From positions 1 to 27,932 of the forward strand of contig JADFKG010000004.1 in assembly GCA_022565075.1 (NCBI GenBank): DNA of 27,932 nt, written 5' to 3'. This document shows, one piece after another, positions 22,063 to 27,932 of the stretch. The stretch's first letter is position 1; the number at the start of each line of letters is the position of its first letter. This stretch comes from Chloroflexota bacterium (GTDB taxonomy: Bacteria > Chloroflexota > Dehalococcoidia > SM23-28-2 > RBG-16-64-32). A program made the position numbers and the translations under genes. Below the pieces are notes generated by a model, which saw nothing but the letters and a program-made list of their open reading frames with translations, ran no database searches and had not been told where the DNA came from.

Positions 22063-22803
22063 ATGCGACCTCCCCTCGTTGCTGTCCTTCTCGCGTGCGT
22101 CGTCGTCTTCGTCGCTTGTGGCGGCGACGCAGGCTCAAGCGAGCCGTCGATCGCTACGCCTACGCCGACGATCGACTTCGCGGCGGAGGCGCGGCGTCTT
22201 GTCGTCGACGCCGTCTTCAGCGCCGAGGACCTGCCGGGCTACGAGAGGCCGGGTGCCGACGGCCTGCAGTCGCAGGCTGGCCTCAGCGATGCGTGCGACA
22301 TCTTCGACCCGGATGTCGTCTTCGCGGACGCCGTCGCGACGGCGGCCTCAGGCGCCTACGTGGGCGTCCTCGACGATCAACTCGTGAACCTCGCCGGCGT
22401 TTATCGCACGGTCGAAGACGCAAGCGCGGCCTTGGCGCAGACGCAAGGCCTCAGGGAACGCTGCGAGGATGAGTTCGAGGCCGCAGTGGAGCAGGTGGCC
22501 CTCGACTTCCTCGATGGTTTTGGGATCGACCTCGGTTTATTCTCCACGATCGAGGTTGCGATCATTGATCTCGACCCGACGGCGGTCGGCGATGAGGCTG
22601 TGGGATACCGGATGAATGTGAACGTGAATCTCATCCTCACGAGCCAGCAGTACAACCTCGACGCTATCGTCGTCCGCGAGGGAAGAGTCGTGGGCGCTCT
22701 CATCTATGGGCGCTTCGGGCAGCCTGACGATAGCGTCGAGACAGAGCTTCTAAGGCTGATGGCGGGTAAGCTGTCAGCAGTGAACGCATCGCTACCGGAG
22801 TAA
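22063..22803 (+). CDS. Lipoprotein of unknown function
   Basis: A 246-residue lipoprotein. The signal VAVLLACVVVFVACGG has a lipobox with modified Cys19. A short Pro/Thr linker (IATPTPTIDF) leads to a soluble domain beginning VFSAEDLPGYERPGADGLQ and ending LNVNVNLILTSQQYNLDAI-like strands with VVREGRVVGALIYGRFGQ. The layout reminds me of extracytoplasmic sensor-like or LpqN-type lipoproteins in Actinobacteria, but I would not assign a family. It is probably anchored on the outer face of the membrane. It starts at ATG 22063 on a predicted leaderless message. It is followed by a membrane-protein gene in the same frame and perhaps the same transcript. Confidence 0.85.
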   Translation: MRPPLVAVLLACVVVFVACGGDAGSSEPSIATPTPTIDFAAEARRLVVDAVFSAEDLPGYERPGADGLQSQAGLSDACDIFDPDVVFADAVATAASGAYVGVLDDQLVNLAGVYRTVEDASAALAQTQGLRERCEDEFEAAVEQVALDFLDGFGIDLGLFSTIEVAIIDLDPTAVGDEAVGYRMNVNVNLILTSQQYNLDAIVVREGRVVGALIYGRFGQPDDSVETELLRLMAGKLSAVNASLPE

Positions 22804-22899
22804 CCGCTGGAGCACGAGACTACCGCAAGAGCGTCGACGGCCGGCTGGCTTCGGCGGTCGGTTTCGTATGCGCGCTACGTCGCTCAGTTAGCGATCGCG

Positions 22900-23838
22900 G
22901 TGGCGCTCCTGGGCCTCCTCCTCTGGCGCGTTGATGTCGCCTCAGTGCGGGACGAGCTTTCCGGCGCGACGCTCTGGTGGCTACCGCTGGCGGTCACCGC
23001 CAACCTGGTGTCGGACTACTTCCGGGCGATCCGCTGGCGCCAGTTCTTCCTGCCGATGAAGGCGGTCAGCGTGCGCTTCCTCTGGGGGGTTGCGATCCTC
23101 GGCGTCGCTTGCAACCTGGCGCTGCCGTTCCGCGCGGGCGAGTTCGTTCGCATGCAGGTGCTGCGCCGCCGCACCGGTCTTGAGCTGGCGCAGGTCGTCG
23201 CCACCGTCTTCTCCGAGAAGCTGATGGACACCGTGGCGTTCAGCGCGTTCCTGGTGATCGGCCTGTTGGCGTTTCCAGAGGCGCGCTACCTCTGGCCGCT
23301 GGCGGCCGTGTACGTTGCGCTCCTCGTGGTGGGTGTCGCCGGCGCGCGCTGGCTGTCGTCAAAGATGGACGAGGGTTCGCTGGCGACGCAGCCAGAGGGA
23401 CATCTGCGTATTGTGGTCACCGGACAAGTACGCTCCTTCAGCAGCGGCCTGAAGGCGTTCCGCAGCAAGCGATCACTGCTCATCGTCTCCTCCTGCTCGC
23501 TCGCGGCGTGGATGTGCGAGGCGACGATGTACTGGGCGGCGGGCCAATCGATCGGGCTTGAGCTGAGCCCGGCGTTCTACCTGCTCCTGGTCGTGGCCGC
23601 GACGGTGGCGGTCTCGGTGCCGATTACGCAGGCGGGGCTCGGCGTCTACGAAGTCGCTCTGACGAGCCTGCTCGTGGCGTTCGATGTCGATAGGTCGCAG
23701 GCGATCGCATTCGCCATCTATGCCCACGCGATCCTCGCAGTACCGTACCTCGTAGTCGGTCCGCTGGCGGCGCTCGCGATGCGTATCAGCCTCCGCGACG
23801 TGCTCTTCCTGCGGGGTGGCCGCGGTTTCGCCGAGTAA
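22900..23838 (+). CDS. Lysylphosphatidylglycerol synthase-type membrane protein (UPF0104/AglD-like)
   Basis: A polytopic membrane protein of the LPG_synthase_TM family, whose members flip or modify membrane lipids or glycolipids. Typical features are LLLWRVDVASVRDEL, LVSDYFRAIRWRQFF after the second segment, NLALPFRAGEFVRMQVL with the conserved Arg-Ala-Gly-Glu, and PITQAGLGVYEVAL near the end. There is no cytoplasmic aminoacyl-transferase domain, so it is the short, flippase-like form. The first ordinary start is GTG 22900 (312 residues), which removes half of the first membrane helix. The frame is open back to the previous stop at 22801. A CTG at 22807, with GGAG 6 bases upstream, would give 343 residues and an intact helix. 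That longer start is my preference but is less usual. Confidence 0.82.
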   Translation: MALLGLLLWRVDVASVRDELSGATLWWLPLAVTANLVSDYFRAIRWRQFFLPMKAVSVRFLWGVAILGVACNLALPFRAGEFVRMQVLRRRTGLELAQVVATVFSEKLMDTVAFSAFLVIGLLAFPEARYLWPLAAVYVALLVVGVAGARWLSSKMDEGSLATQPEGHLRIVVTGQVRSFSSGLKAFRSKRSLLIVSSCSLAAWMCEATMYWAAGQSIGLELSPAFYLLLVVAATVAVSVPITQAGLGVYEVALTSLLVAFDVDRSQAIAFAIYAHAILAVPYLVVGPLAALAMRISLRDVLFLRGGRGFAE

Positions 23839-23874
23839 GAGCGGGCGACGCCTGTTAACGGCTAGCGGCCCGGT

Positions 23875-24726
23875 TCACGCGTGGACGCAGATCACGCGGT
23901 CGCGTCCGGCGAGGTCCGGCCGGACCTCGACTTCTGCCTCGGGAAACGCCTCCTTAGCGAGCGTGCGCGCGCTGGCGCCCTGGCGGTCGCCGATCTCTGC
24001 GAAGAGCGCCCCCTTGCGGGCGAGTTTCTCCGGCGCCTGCCGGAAGAGACGCCGGATGTAGCGCAGGCCGTCGCCGCCGCCGTCGAGGGCCCTGCGGGGC
24101 TCCCATTCGCGGATCTCCGGCGGCGTCGCCAGCCAGTCCGCGGTCGTCACGTATGGCAGGTTGGCGGCGATGACGTCGGCTCGCAACTCAACCGGAAGAA
24201 GGGTGTCGCCCTCAACGAACTCGATGCGGGCCGCCACGCCGTGCCGCCGGGCGTTGCGGCGGGCCAGCGCAAGGGCGCGCTTCGAGACGTCCGTCGCGAT
24301 GACGCGCGCCTTCGGCAGCTTGTACGCGAGAGCGATAGCGATCACGCCTGAGCCCGTTCCCACATCCACGGCCGTGAAGCGGTTGTTCGCGTAGCGGTCG
24401 CGCGCGAAGTCGATGGCCAGTTCGACGAGCGTCTCGGTTTCTGGCCTCGGAATCAGAGTGGAGCGGGCCACCTCGAACTCCATTCCGAGGAACTCCTTGT
24501 GGCCGATGATGTAGGGCGTTGGTTCGTGCACCAGCCGGCGGCCGAGGAGGCGCTGGTAGTAGTCGCCGGAGCGAGTGGGCAGTTCGTCCTGGAGGCGCTG
24601 GTAAAGGCGCACGCGGTCTGTCCTGAGGGCGTGCATGAGAAGCAGTTCAGCCTCCAGGCGCGCTTCGTCGCTGCCGGTACCCTGGACGAGGCGCGTTCCG
24701 CGACGCAGCGCCTCCGAGATGATCAC
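23875..24726 (-). CDS. prmC: Release factor glutamine methyltransferase
   Basis: Methylates the Gln of the GGQ motif in release factors RF1 and RF2, raising termination efficiency. It has 283 residues. A helical N-terminal domain, which binds the release factor, includes YIIGHKEFLGMEF. Then come LIPRPETETLVELA at 91-104, the S-adenosylmethionine loop VDVGTGSGVIAIALA at 120-134, and the active-site tetrapeptide NLPY at 189-192. The common form is NPPY; NLPY is a variant I have seen in other HemK/PrmC proteins and need not stop activity. It starts with GTG, overlapping the prfA stop by four bases (GTGA), so it is cotranslated with its own substrate protein, the classic prfA-prmC arrangement. 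Confidence 0.95.
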   Translation of the reverse strand: MIISEALRRGTRLVQGTGSDEARLEAELLLMHALRTDRVRLYQRLQDELPTRSGDYYQRLLGRRLVHEPTPYIIGHKEFLGMEFEVARSTLIPRPETETLVELAIDFARDRYANNRFTAVDVGTGSGVIAIALAYKLPKARVIATDVSKRALALARRNARRHGVAARIEFVEGDTLLPVELRADVIAANLPYVTTADWLATPPEIREWEPRRALDGGGDGLRYIRRLFRQAPEKLARKGALFAEIGDRQGASARTLAKEAFPEAEVEVRPDLAGRDRVICVHA

Positions 24727-25802
24727 GCTTCGCCGATAGCCGACGCCTCCAGCAGCTGTTCTTGCTCGCGTTGCTGTAGTACGTGGATGACGTCGTCCAG
24801 CTCGCCGTCGAGGAGTCCTGGCAGGTTGTGCCGGGTGAAGCCGATGCGGTGGTCGGTCATCCGGTCCTGCGGGAAGTTGTACGTGCGGATCTTCTCCGCG
24901 CGGTCGCCGGAGCCGACCTGCATACGTCGTGTCGACTCGATCTGTGCGCGCTGCTCACGCTGCTTGATGTCAAGCAGGCGGGCGCGCAGCACGGCCATCG
25001 CCTTCGTCCGGTTCTTGAGCTGGGATCTCTCGTCCTGGCAGGTGGCGACGATGCCGGTGGGAATGTGCGTGATGCGCACGGCGTTGTCGTTCTTCTGGAC
25101 GCTCTGGCCGCCCGCACCGCCGGCGTTGAACGTGTCGAGGCGCAGGTCCTTGGGGTCGATCTCGATGTCGACTTCGTCGGCCTCCGGGAGGACGGCGACC
25201 GTGGCTGTCGAAGTGTGGATGCGGCCCTGTGTCTCGGTTTCGGGGACACGCTGGACACGGTGAACGCCGCTCTCGTACTTCAGCCGGCTGTAGGCGCCGT
25301 CGCCGTGCACCGCGAAGACGATCTCCTTGAAGCCGCCGATGTCGCTGCCGTGGGCTTCGAGCACTTCGGTCTTCCAGCCCTGGCGCTCCGCGTAGCGGCT
25401 GTACATGCGGAAGAGGTCGCCGGTGAAGAGCTTCGCCTCCTCGCCTCCGGCGGCGCCGCGTATCTCGACGATGACGCTCTTCTCGTCGAACGGGTCCTTG
25501 GGGACCAGCGCGACGCGGAGCTCGTGCTCGAGCTCGGTAACTCGCTTCTCGTTCGCTTTGATATCCTCACGTGCCAGCGCAACGAAGTCGTCGTCTCCAC
25601 CTTCCGCGACGATTTCGCGCGCCTGAGTGAGGCTCACCTCTATCTCGCGATACTCATCGGCGATGCGGACGATCTTGCCCAGCGCTGTGTGCTCTCGGGC
25701 GAGCACCTCCACCCGCTCGTAGTCGTTGACGACTTCCGGGCGGGCCATTTCGGCGGCGAGCTCTTCGTGCCGGGCGCGAATTGAACCGAGTTTGTCCCAC
25801 AT
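24723..25802 (-). CDS. prfA: Peptide chain release factor 1
   Basis: Releases finished proteins from the ribosome at UAA and UAG. It has 359 residues from ATG 25802. The stop-codon-reading tripeptide is PET at 187-189 (HRVQRVPETETQGRIHTS), the Pro-x-Thr of RF1 rather than the Ser-Pro-Phe of RF2. The catalytic GGQ is at 231-233 in FNAGGAGGQSVQK. The family's usual start resembles MWDKLGSIRARHEEL, which favours 25802. An in-frame ATG at 25820 adds six residues (MSESST) and cannot be excluded. A TATAAT box and a strong hairpin lie between this gene and hisS. prmC follows with a four-base overlap. Confidence 0.95.
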   Translation of the reverse strand: MWDKLGSIRARHEELAAEMARPEVVNDYERVEVLAREHTALGKIVRIADEYREIEVSLTQAREIVAEGGDDDFVALAREDIKANEKRVTELEHELRVALVPKDPFDEKSVIVEIRGAAGGEEAKLFTGDLFRMYSRYAERQGWKTEVLEAHGSDIGGFKEIVFAVHGDGAYSRLKYESGVHRVQRVPETETQGRIHTSTATVAVLPEADEVDIEIDPKDLRLDTFNAGGAGGQSVQKNDNAVRITHIPTGIVATCQDERSQLKNRTKAMAVLRARLLDIKQREQRAQIESTRRMQVGSGDRAEKIRTYNFPQDRMTDHRIGFTRHNLPGLLDGELDDVIHVLQQREQEQLLEASAIGEA

Positions 25803-25825
25803 GGTGCTACTCTCAGACATACACA

Positions 25826-25843
25826 GAGCCCCGTTTGGGGCCC
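25826..25843 (-). promoter_or_regulatory. Hairpin at the 5' end of the predicted prfA message
   Basis: On the minus strand GGGCCCC and GGGGCTC pair with seven bases (one G-U) around the loop AAAC. The predicted transcript begins about 3 bases before the stem. It could protect the 5' end or tune translation; a hisS terminator is an alternative. Confidence 0.4.
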
Positions 25844-25852
25844 GTCAGCTAA

Positions 25853-25858
25853 ATTATA
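25853..25858 (-). promoter_or_regulatory. Consensus -10 box (TATAAT) of the prfA-prmC operon
   Basis: A perfect TATAAT on the minus strand, in the gap after the hisS stop (25907). Transcription would start near 25846. The -35 position is a poor match. Confidence 0.55.
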
Positions 25859-25906
25859 TCACCGGCGGGCCGCTGTGACGGCTGTTTGAAGCAGGCCGGA
25901 GGGCGG

Positions 25907-27166
25907 TTACGCCTGCACGTGAGCTGCGACGTCGCCGATCGGCACGGTCTCCTGGGAGCCGTCGGCCAACCGCTTGAGCGTGACGCTGGCGGATTCGAGT
26001 TCGCGGTCGCCGATGATTGCGGCGTAGGCGGCGTCGAGGGAGCTTGCGTGGCGCATCTGCGCCTTGAGCGAGCGGGTGCTGTCACCGACCAGCGCTGAGA
26101 TGCCGCCACGGCGCAGGTCAGAGGCTAACTTAAACGCGAAAACGCGCGCCGCTGCCGAAGCGCAAACGACGAAGACGTCCAGCTGTGAGGCGCTGGGCAG
26201 AGGCACGTCCTGGCGCTTCATGTTGAGGATGATCCGCTCGATCCCCGTTGCGAAACCGACTCCCGGGGTGGGTCTGCCACCGAGCTGCTCGATCAGGTGG
26301 TCGTAGCGTCCGCCGCCGCCGACCGTGCTCTGGCCGCCTTCCTCCTCCGGCTGCACTTCGTAGACGGTGCGCGTGTAGTAGTCGAGGCCTCGCACGAGGC
26401 GCGGATTGACGACGTGCGGGATGCCAAGCGCCTCGACATAACCGCTCACCTGCGAAAAGTGATCGCCGCAGGCGTCGCAGAGGTAGTCCGTGAAGGCTGG
26501 CGCGCCGGCGATGACGTCCTGGCACTCGGCGTTCTTGCAGTCGAGCAGGCGCAGTGGATTACGCTCGACGCGCGCCTGGCAGTCGCGGCAGACACGGTCC
26601 AGCTTGTCCGCGTAGTAGTCCCGCAAAGCCTCGAGATAGCGCGGGCGGCAATCGGCGTCTCCGATCGAGTTCAGGTTGAGCGTGAGCCCGGTGAGGCCAA
26701 GCTCCTCGTACAGCCGCCAGAGTATCTCGATCGTCTCAGCGTCCGCCGAGGCCGAGGCGTCGCCGATGGCTTCGATGCCGAACTGGTGGTGCTGGCGAAA
26801 GCGCCCGGCCTGAGGGCGGTCGTAGCGGAAGATCGGCGTGATGTAGAAGAGGCGCACCGGCTGTGGCTGGTTGTGCATACCGTGCTCGATGTAGGCACGG
26901 CAGACGGGCGCGGTCCCCTCCGGGCGCAGGGCCAGCTCCTGGTCGCCCCGGTCCTTGAACACGTACATCTCCTTCTGGACGATGTCCGTCGTGTCGCCGA
27001 CGGTGCGCTTGAACAGCGCTACGTCCTCGAACATCGGCGTGTCGATCTGAGCGTAGCGGAACTTCCCGCATAGCCGTTCCGCCGTGTCGCGCACGTAGTC
27101 CCACCACGGCTGTTCGTCGGGAAGGATGTCCTGTGTGCCGCGTGGCGCCTGGATGTCTGGCGTCAT
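25907..27166 (-). CDS. hisS: Histidyl-tRNA synthetase
   Basis: Charges tRNA-His with histidine, an essential class II aminoacyl-tRNA synthetase, acting as a dimer. The 419 residues match the usual length. Class II and HisRS-specific motifs are present: PRGTQDILPDEQPWW at the start, LRPEGTAPVCRAYIE, motif 2 in FRYDRPQAGRFRQHHQFG, the histidine-binding LVRGLDYYTRTVYE, and GFATGIERI (motif 3). A C-terminal anticodon-binding domain follows (DVFVVCASAAARVFAF, GDRELESASVTLKRL). A zinc-like cysteine set (CRDCQARVERN, CKNAECQD, CDACGDHF) occurs in the insertion, as in many bacterial HisRS. The open frame beyond 27166 runs into the divergent Rel gene and is a shadow. TATCCT ends 7 bases upstream, suggesting a leaderless message. 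Confidence 0.97.
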   Translation of the reverse strand: MTPDIQAPRGTQDILPDEQPWWDYVRDTAERLCGKFRYAQIDTPMFEDVALFKRTVGDTTDIVQKEMYVFKDRGDQELALRPEGTAPVCRAYIEHGMHNQPQPVRLFYITPIFRYDRPQAGRFRQHHQFGIEAIGDASASADAETIEILWRLYEELGLTGLTLNLNSIGDADCRPRYLEALRDYYADKLDRVCRDCQARVERNPLRLLDCKNAECQDVIAGAPAFTDYLCDACGDHFSQVSGYVEALGIPHVVNPRLVRGLDYYTRTVYEVQPEEEGGQSTVGGGGRYDHLIEQLGGRPTPGVGFATGIERIILNMKRQDVPLPSASQLDVFVVCASAAARVFAFKLASDLRRGGISALVGDSTRSLKAQMRHASSLDAAYAAIIGDRELESASVTLKRLADGSQETVPIGDVAAHVQA

Positions 27167-27172
27167 GAGACG

Positions 27173-27178
27173 AGGATA
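27173..27178 (-). promoter_or_regulatory. Candidate -10 box (TATCCT) for leaderless hisS
   Basis: On the minus strand TATCCT ends exactly 7 bases before the ATG at 27166. There is no ribosome-binding site between them. Confidence 0.4.
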
Positions 27179-27234
27179 GCAGCGCGGGGCCGCTAGGGGC
27201 AGCCGAAGACGCAACCGCGGCGAGCATCCGGTGC

Positions 27235-27240
27235 TAAACT
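27235..27240 (+). promoter_or_regulatory. Candidate -10 box (TAAACT) for the Rel gene
   Basis: TAAACT ends 11 bases before the ATG at 27251. A weak TGGAG (27241-27245) follows it but would lie at or before the start of the message. The predicted leader is about 4 bases, so the gene is again nearly leaderless. Confidence 0.35.
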
Positions 27241-27250
27241 TGGAGTACAT

Positions 27251-27932
27251 ATGACGATTGCTGACGAGGAGAAGCTGGGGCAGCCTCTCCTTGACCGCGT
27301 GGCCGAGTATCTGCCGGCCAAGGGGCAGGAGCTGGTGCGCGACGCGCTGCAATTCGCGACCGAAGCGCACGCCGGCCAGACGCGCAGGAGCGGCGACCCG
27401 GTGATCACTCACCCGCTTGCGGCGGCGGAAGCGATCGCCGCGCTTCAACTGGATGCGGCAACGATCGCCGGGGCGCTCCTGCACGACGTGCAGGAGGACT
27501 GCGGCGTCCAAAACTCTGAGATCGAGAAGCGTTTCAGTCCCGAAGTGGCGCTGATGGTCGAAGGCGTCACGAAGCTGGGCCAGATATCCGGGCAGGCGGC
27601 CGACACCGACGTGGCCGACCAGCGCATGCAGGCGGAAAACTTGCGCAAGATGTTCCTGGCGATGGCCCAGGACCTGCGCGTGGTCATCATCAAGCTGGCC
27701 GACCGTCTGCACAACATGCGTACTCTCTGGGCGCTGGACCGCGACGACCAGGTGCGCATAGCCCGAGAGACGATGGAGATCTACGCGCCGCTGGCGGCAC
27801 GGTTGGGCATCTGGGAGATCAAGTGGCAGCTGGAGGACCTGGCGTTTCGTCACCTTCAGCCCGAAATGTACAAGCGCGTCGCTCAGATGCTCGACGCCAA
27901 GCGCGCTGCGCGCGAGCAGTATGTGACGGAAG
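27251..27932 (+). CDS. relA: Rel/SpoT (p)ppGpp synthetase/hydrolase, 3' end missing
   Basis: The first 227 residues of a stringent-response enzyme that makes and breaks down (p)ppGpp. The visible part is the HD-type hydrolase domain: FATEAHAGQTRRSGDPVITH, with His54, then AGALLHDVQEDC, with His78-Asp79 and Glu82-Asp83, and IKLADRLHNMRTL. The metal ligands and the Glu-Asp pair needed for hydrolysis are all present, so a bifunctional Rel is expected. The common VEDT is VQEDC here, a mild variation. The sequence continues with YAPLAARLGIWEIKWQLEDL, the link to the synthetase domain, and runs off the window. It is divergent from hisS across 84 bases. Whether it is called relA, spoT or rel depends on the rest of the gene. 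Confidence 0.95.
   Translation, partial: MTIADEEKLGQPLLDRVAEYLPAKGQELVRDALQFATEAHAGQTRRSGDPVITHPLAAAEAIAALQLDAATIAGALLHDVQEDCGVQNSEIEKRFSPEVALMVEGVTKLGQISGQAADTDVADQRMQAENLRKMFLAMAQDLRVVIIKLADRLHNMRTLWALDRDDQVRIARETMEIYAPLAARLGIWEIKWQLEDLAFRHLQPEMYKRVAQMLDAKRAAREQYVTE

Noticed and set aside
26297..27073. 258-residue open frame antisense to hisS
   Set aside because: It is a GC-rich shadow of hisS codons; the composition is repetitive Val/Ala/Arg and no family is recognisable.
27167..27853. Long N-terminal extension of the hisS frame
   Set aside because: The extra 229 residues are Arg/His-rich, unlike any HisRS, and lie antisense to the well-conserved Rel gene at 27251-27932.
1..27932. CRISPR arrays, tRNA genes, insertion sequences, toxin-antitoxin or phage genes
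   Set aside because: I looked for regular repeats, tRNA-like cloverleaf sequences, transposase or integrase motifs and small paired genes, and found none that I can support.

Overview
The window is GC-rich bacterial chromosome, about two-thirds G+C in most of the lines I counted by hand. It most resembles the phylum Chloroflexota, probably Dehalococcoidia or a near relative. The main clue is a pair of secreted proteins ending in dockerin-like units of the form GDVNCDG...DALL...CPPIG, a style I associate with that group. Lipoproteins with short proline/threonine-rich linkers and many start codons without Shine-Dalgarno sequences fit the same picture. The placement is inference; there is no rRNA or other marker to confirm it.

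Layout. 1-4916 (+): the end of smc, a degenerate receiver-domain protein and ftsY (chromosome organisation and protein targeting). 4958-5919 (-): a small two-helix membrane protein, an unknown protein and a cupin. 6057-9214 (+): citrate synthase, overlapped by a DUF2207 membrane protein. 9272-11033 (+): three overlapping genes for a DCC1-type thiol oxidoreductase, a small membrane-anchored protein and an HTTM (vitamin K carboxylase-like) membrane protein. 11180-12802 (+): a secreted protein with a glycosidase-like barrel, three beta-rich repeats and paired dockerin-like repeats. 12926-16376: a flavin-dependent luciferase-family oxidoreductase (+) facing a P450-PAC2 pair (-). 16520-16954 (+): a tiny exported protein made almost only of dockerin-like units. 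16959-18494 (-): PEP carboxykinase. 18753-20624 (-): a lower-GC island with a frameshifted lipoprotein gene and a ricin-lectin/M23-peptidase protein. 20696-21967 (-): a metallo-beta-lactamase-fold protein of alkylsulfatase type. 22063-23838 (+): a lipoprotein and an LPG-synthase-like flippase-family membrane protein. 23875-27166 (-): prmC, prfA and hisS (translation). 27251-27932 (+): the start of a Rel/SpoT (p)ppGpp enzyme.

Regulation. Two signals recur. First, several genes have a -10-like hexamer ending 7-9 bases before the start codon and no ribosome-binding site, which predicts leaderless mRNAs. Second, two near-consensus CRP/FNR-type sites (TGTGA-N6-TCACA) lie upstream of the luciferase-family oxidoreductase and the P450. 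Each is centred about 40-42 bases before the start point predicted from the nearby -10 sequence, the usual place for an activator. A perfect 8-base inverted repeat lies in the PEP carboxykinase promoter region.

I see no tRNA or rRNA gene, CRISPR array, insertion sequence or transposase. No gap without a gene exceeds 300 bases; the largest is 18495-18752. I found no clear-cut new defence or mobile system. The most unusual material is the leaderless promoter pattern, the paired CRP-like sites, the DCC1/HTTM cassette, the two dockerin-like secreted proteins and the lower-GC lectin/peptidase island.
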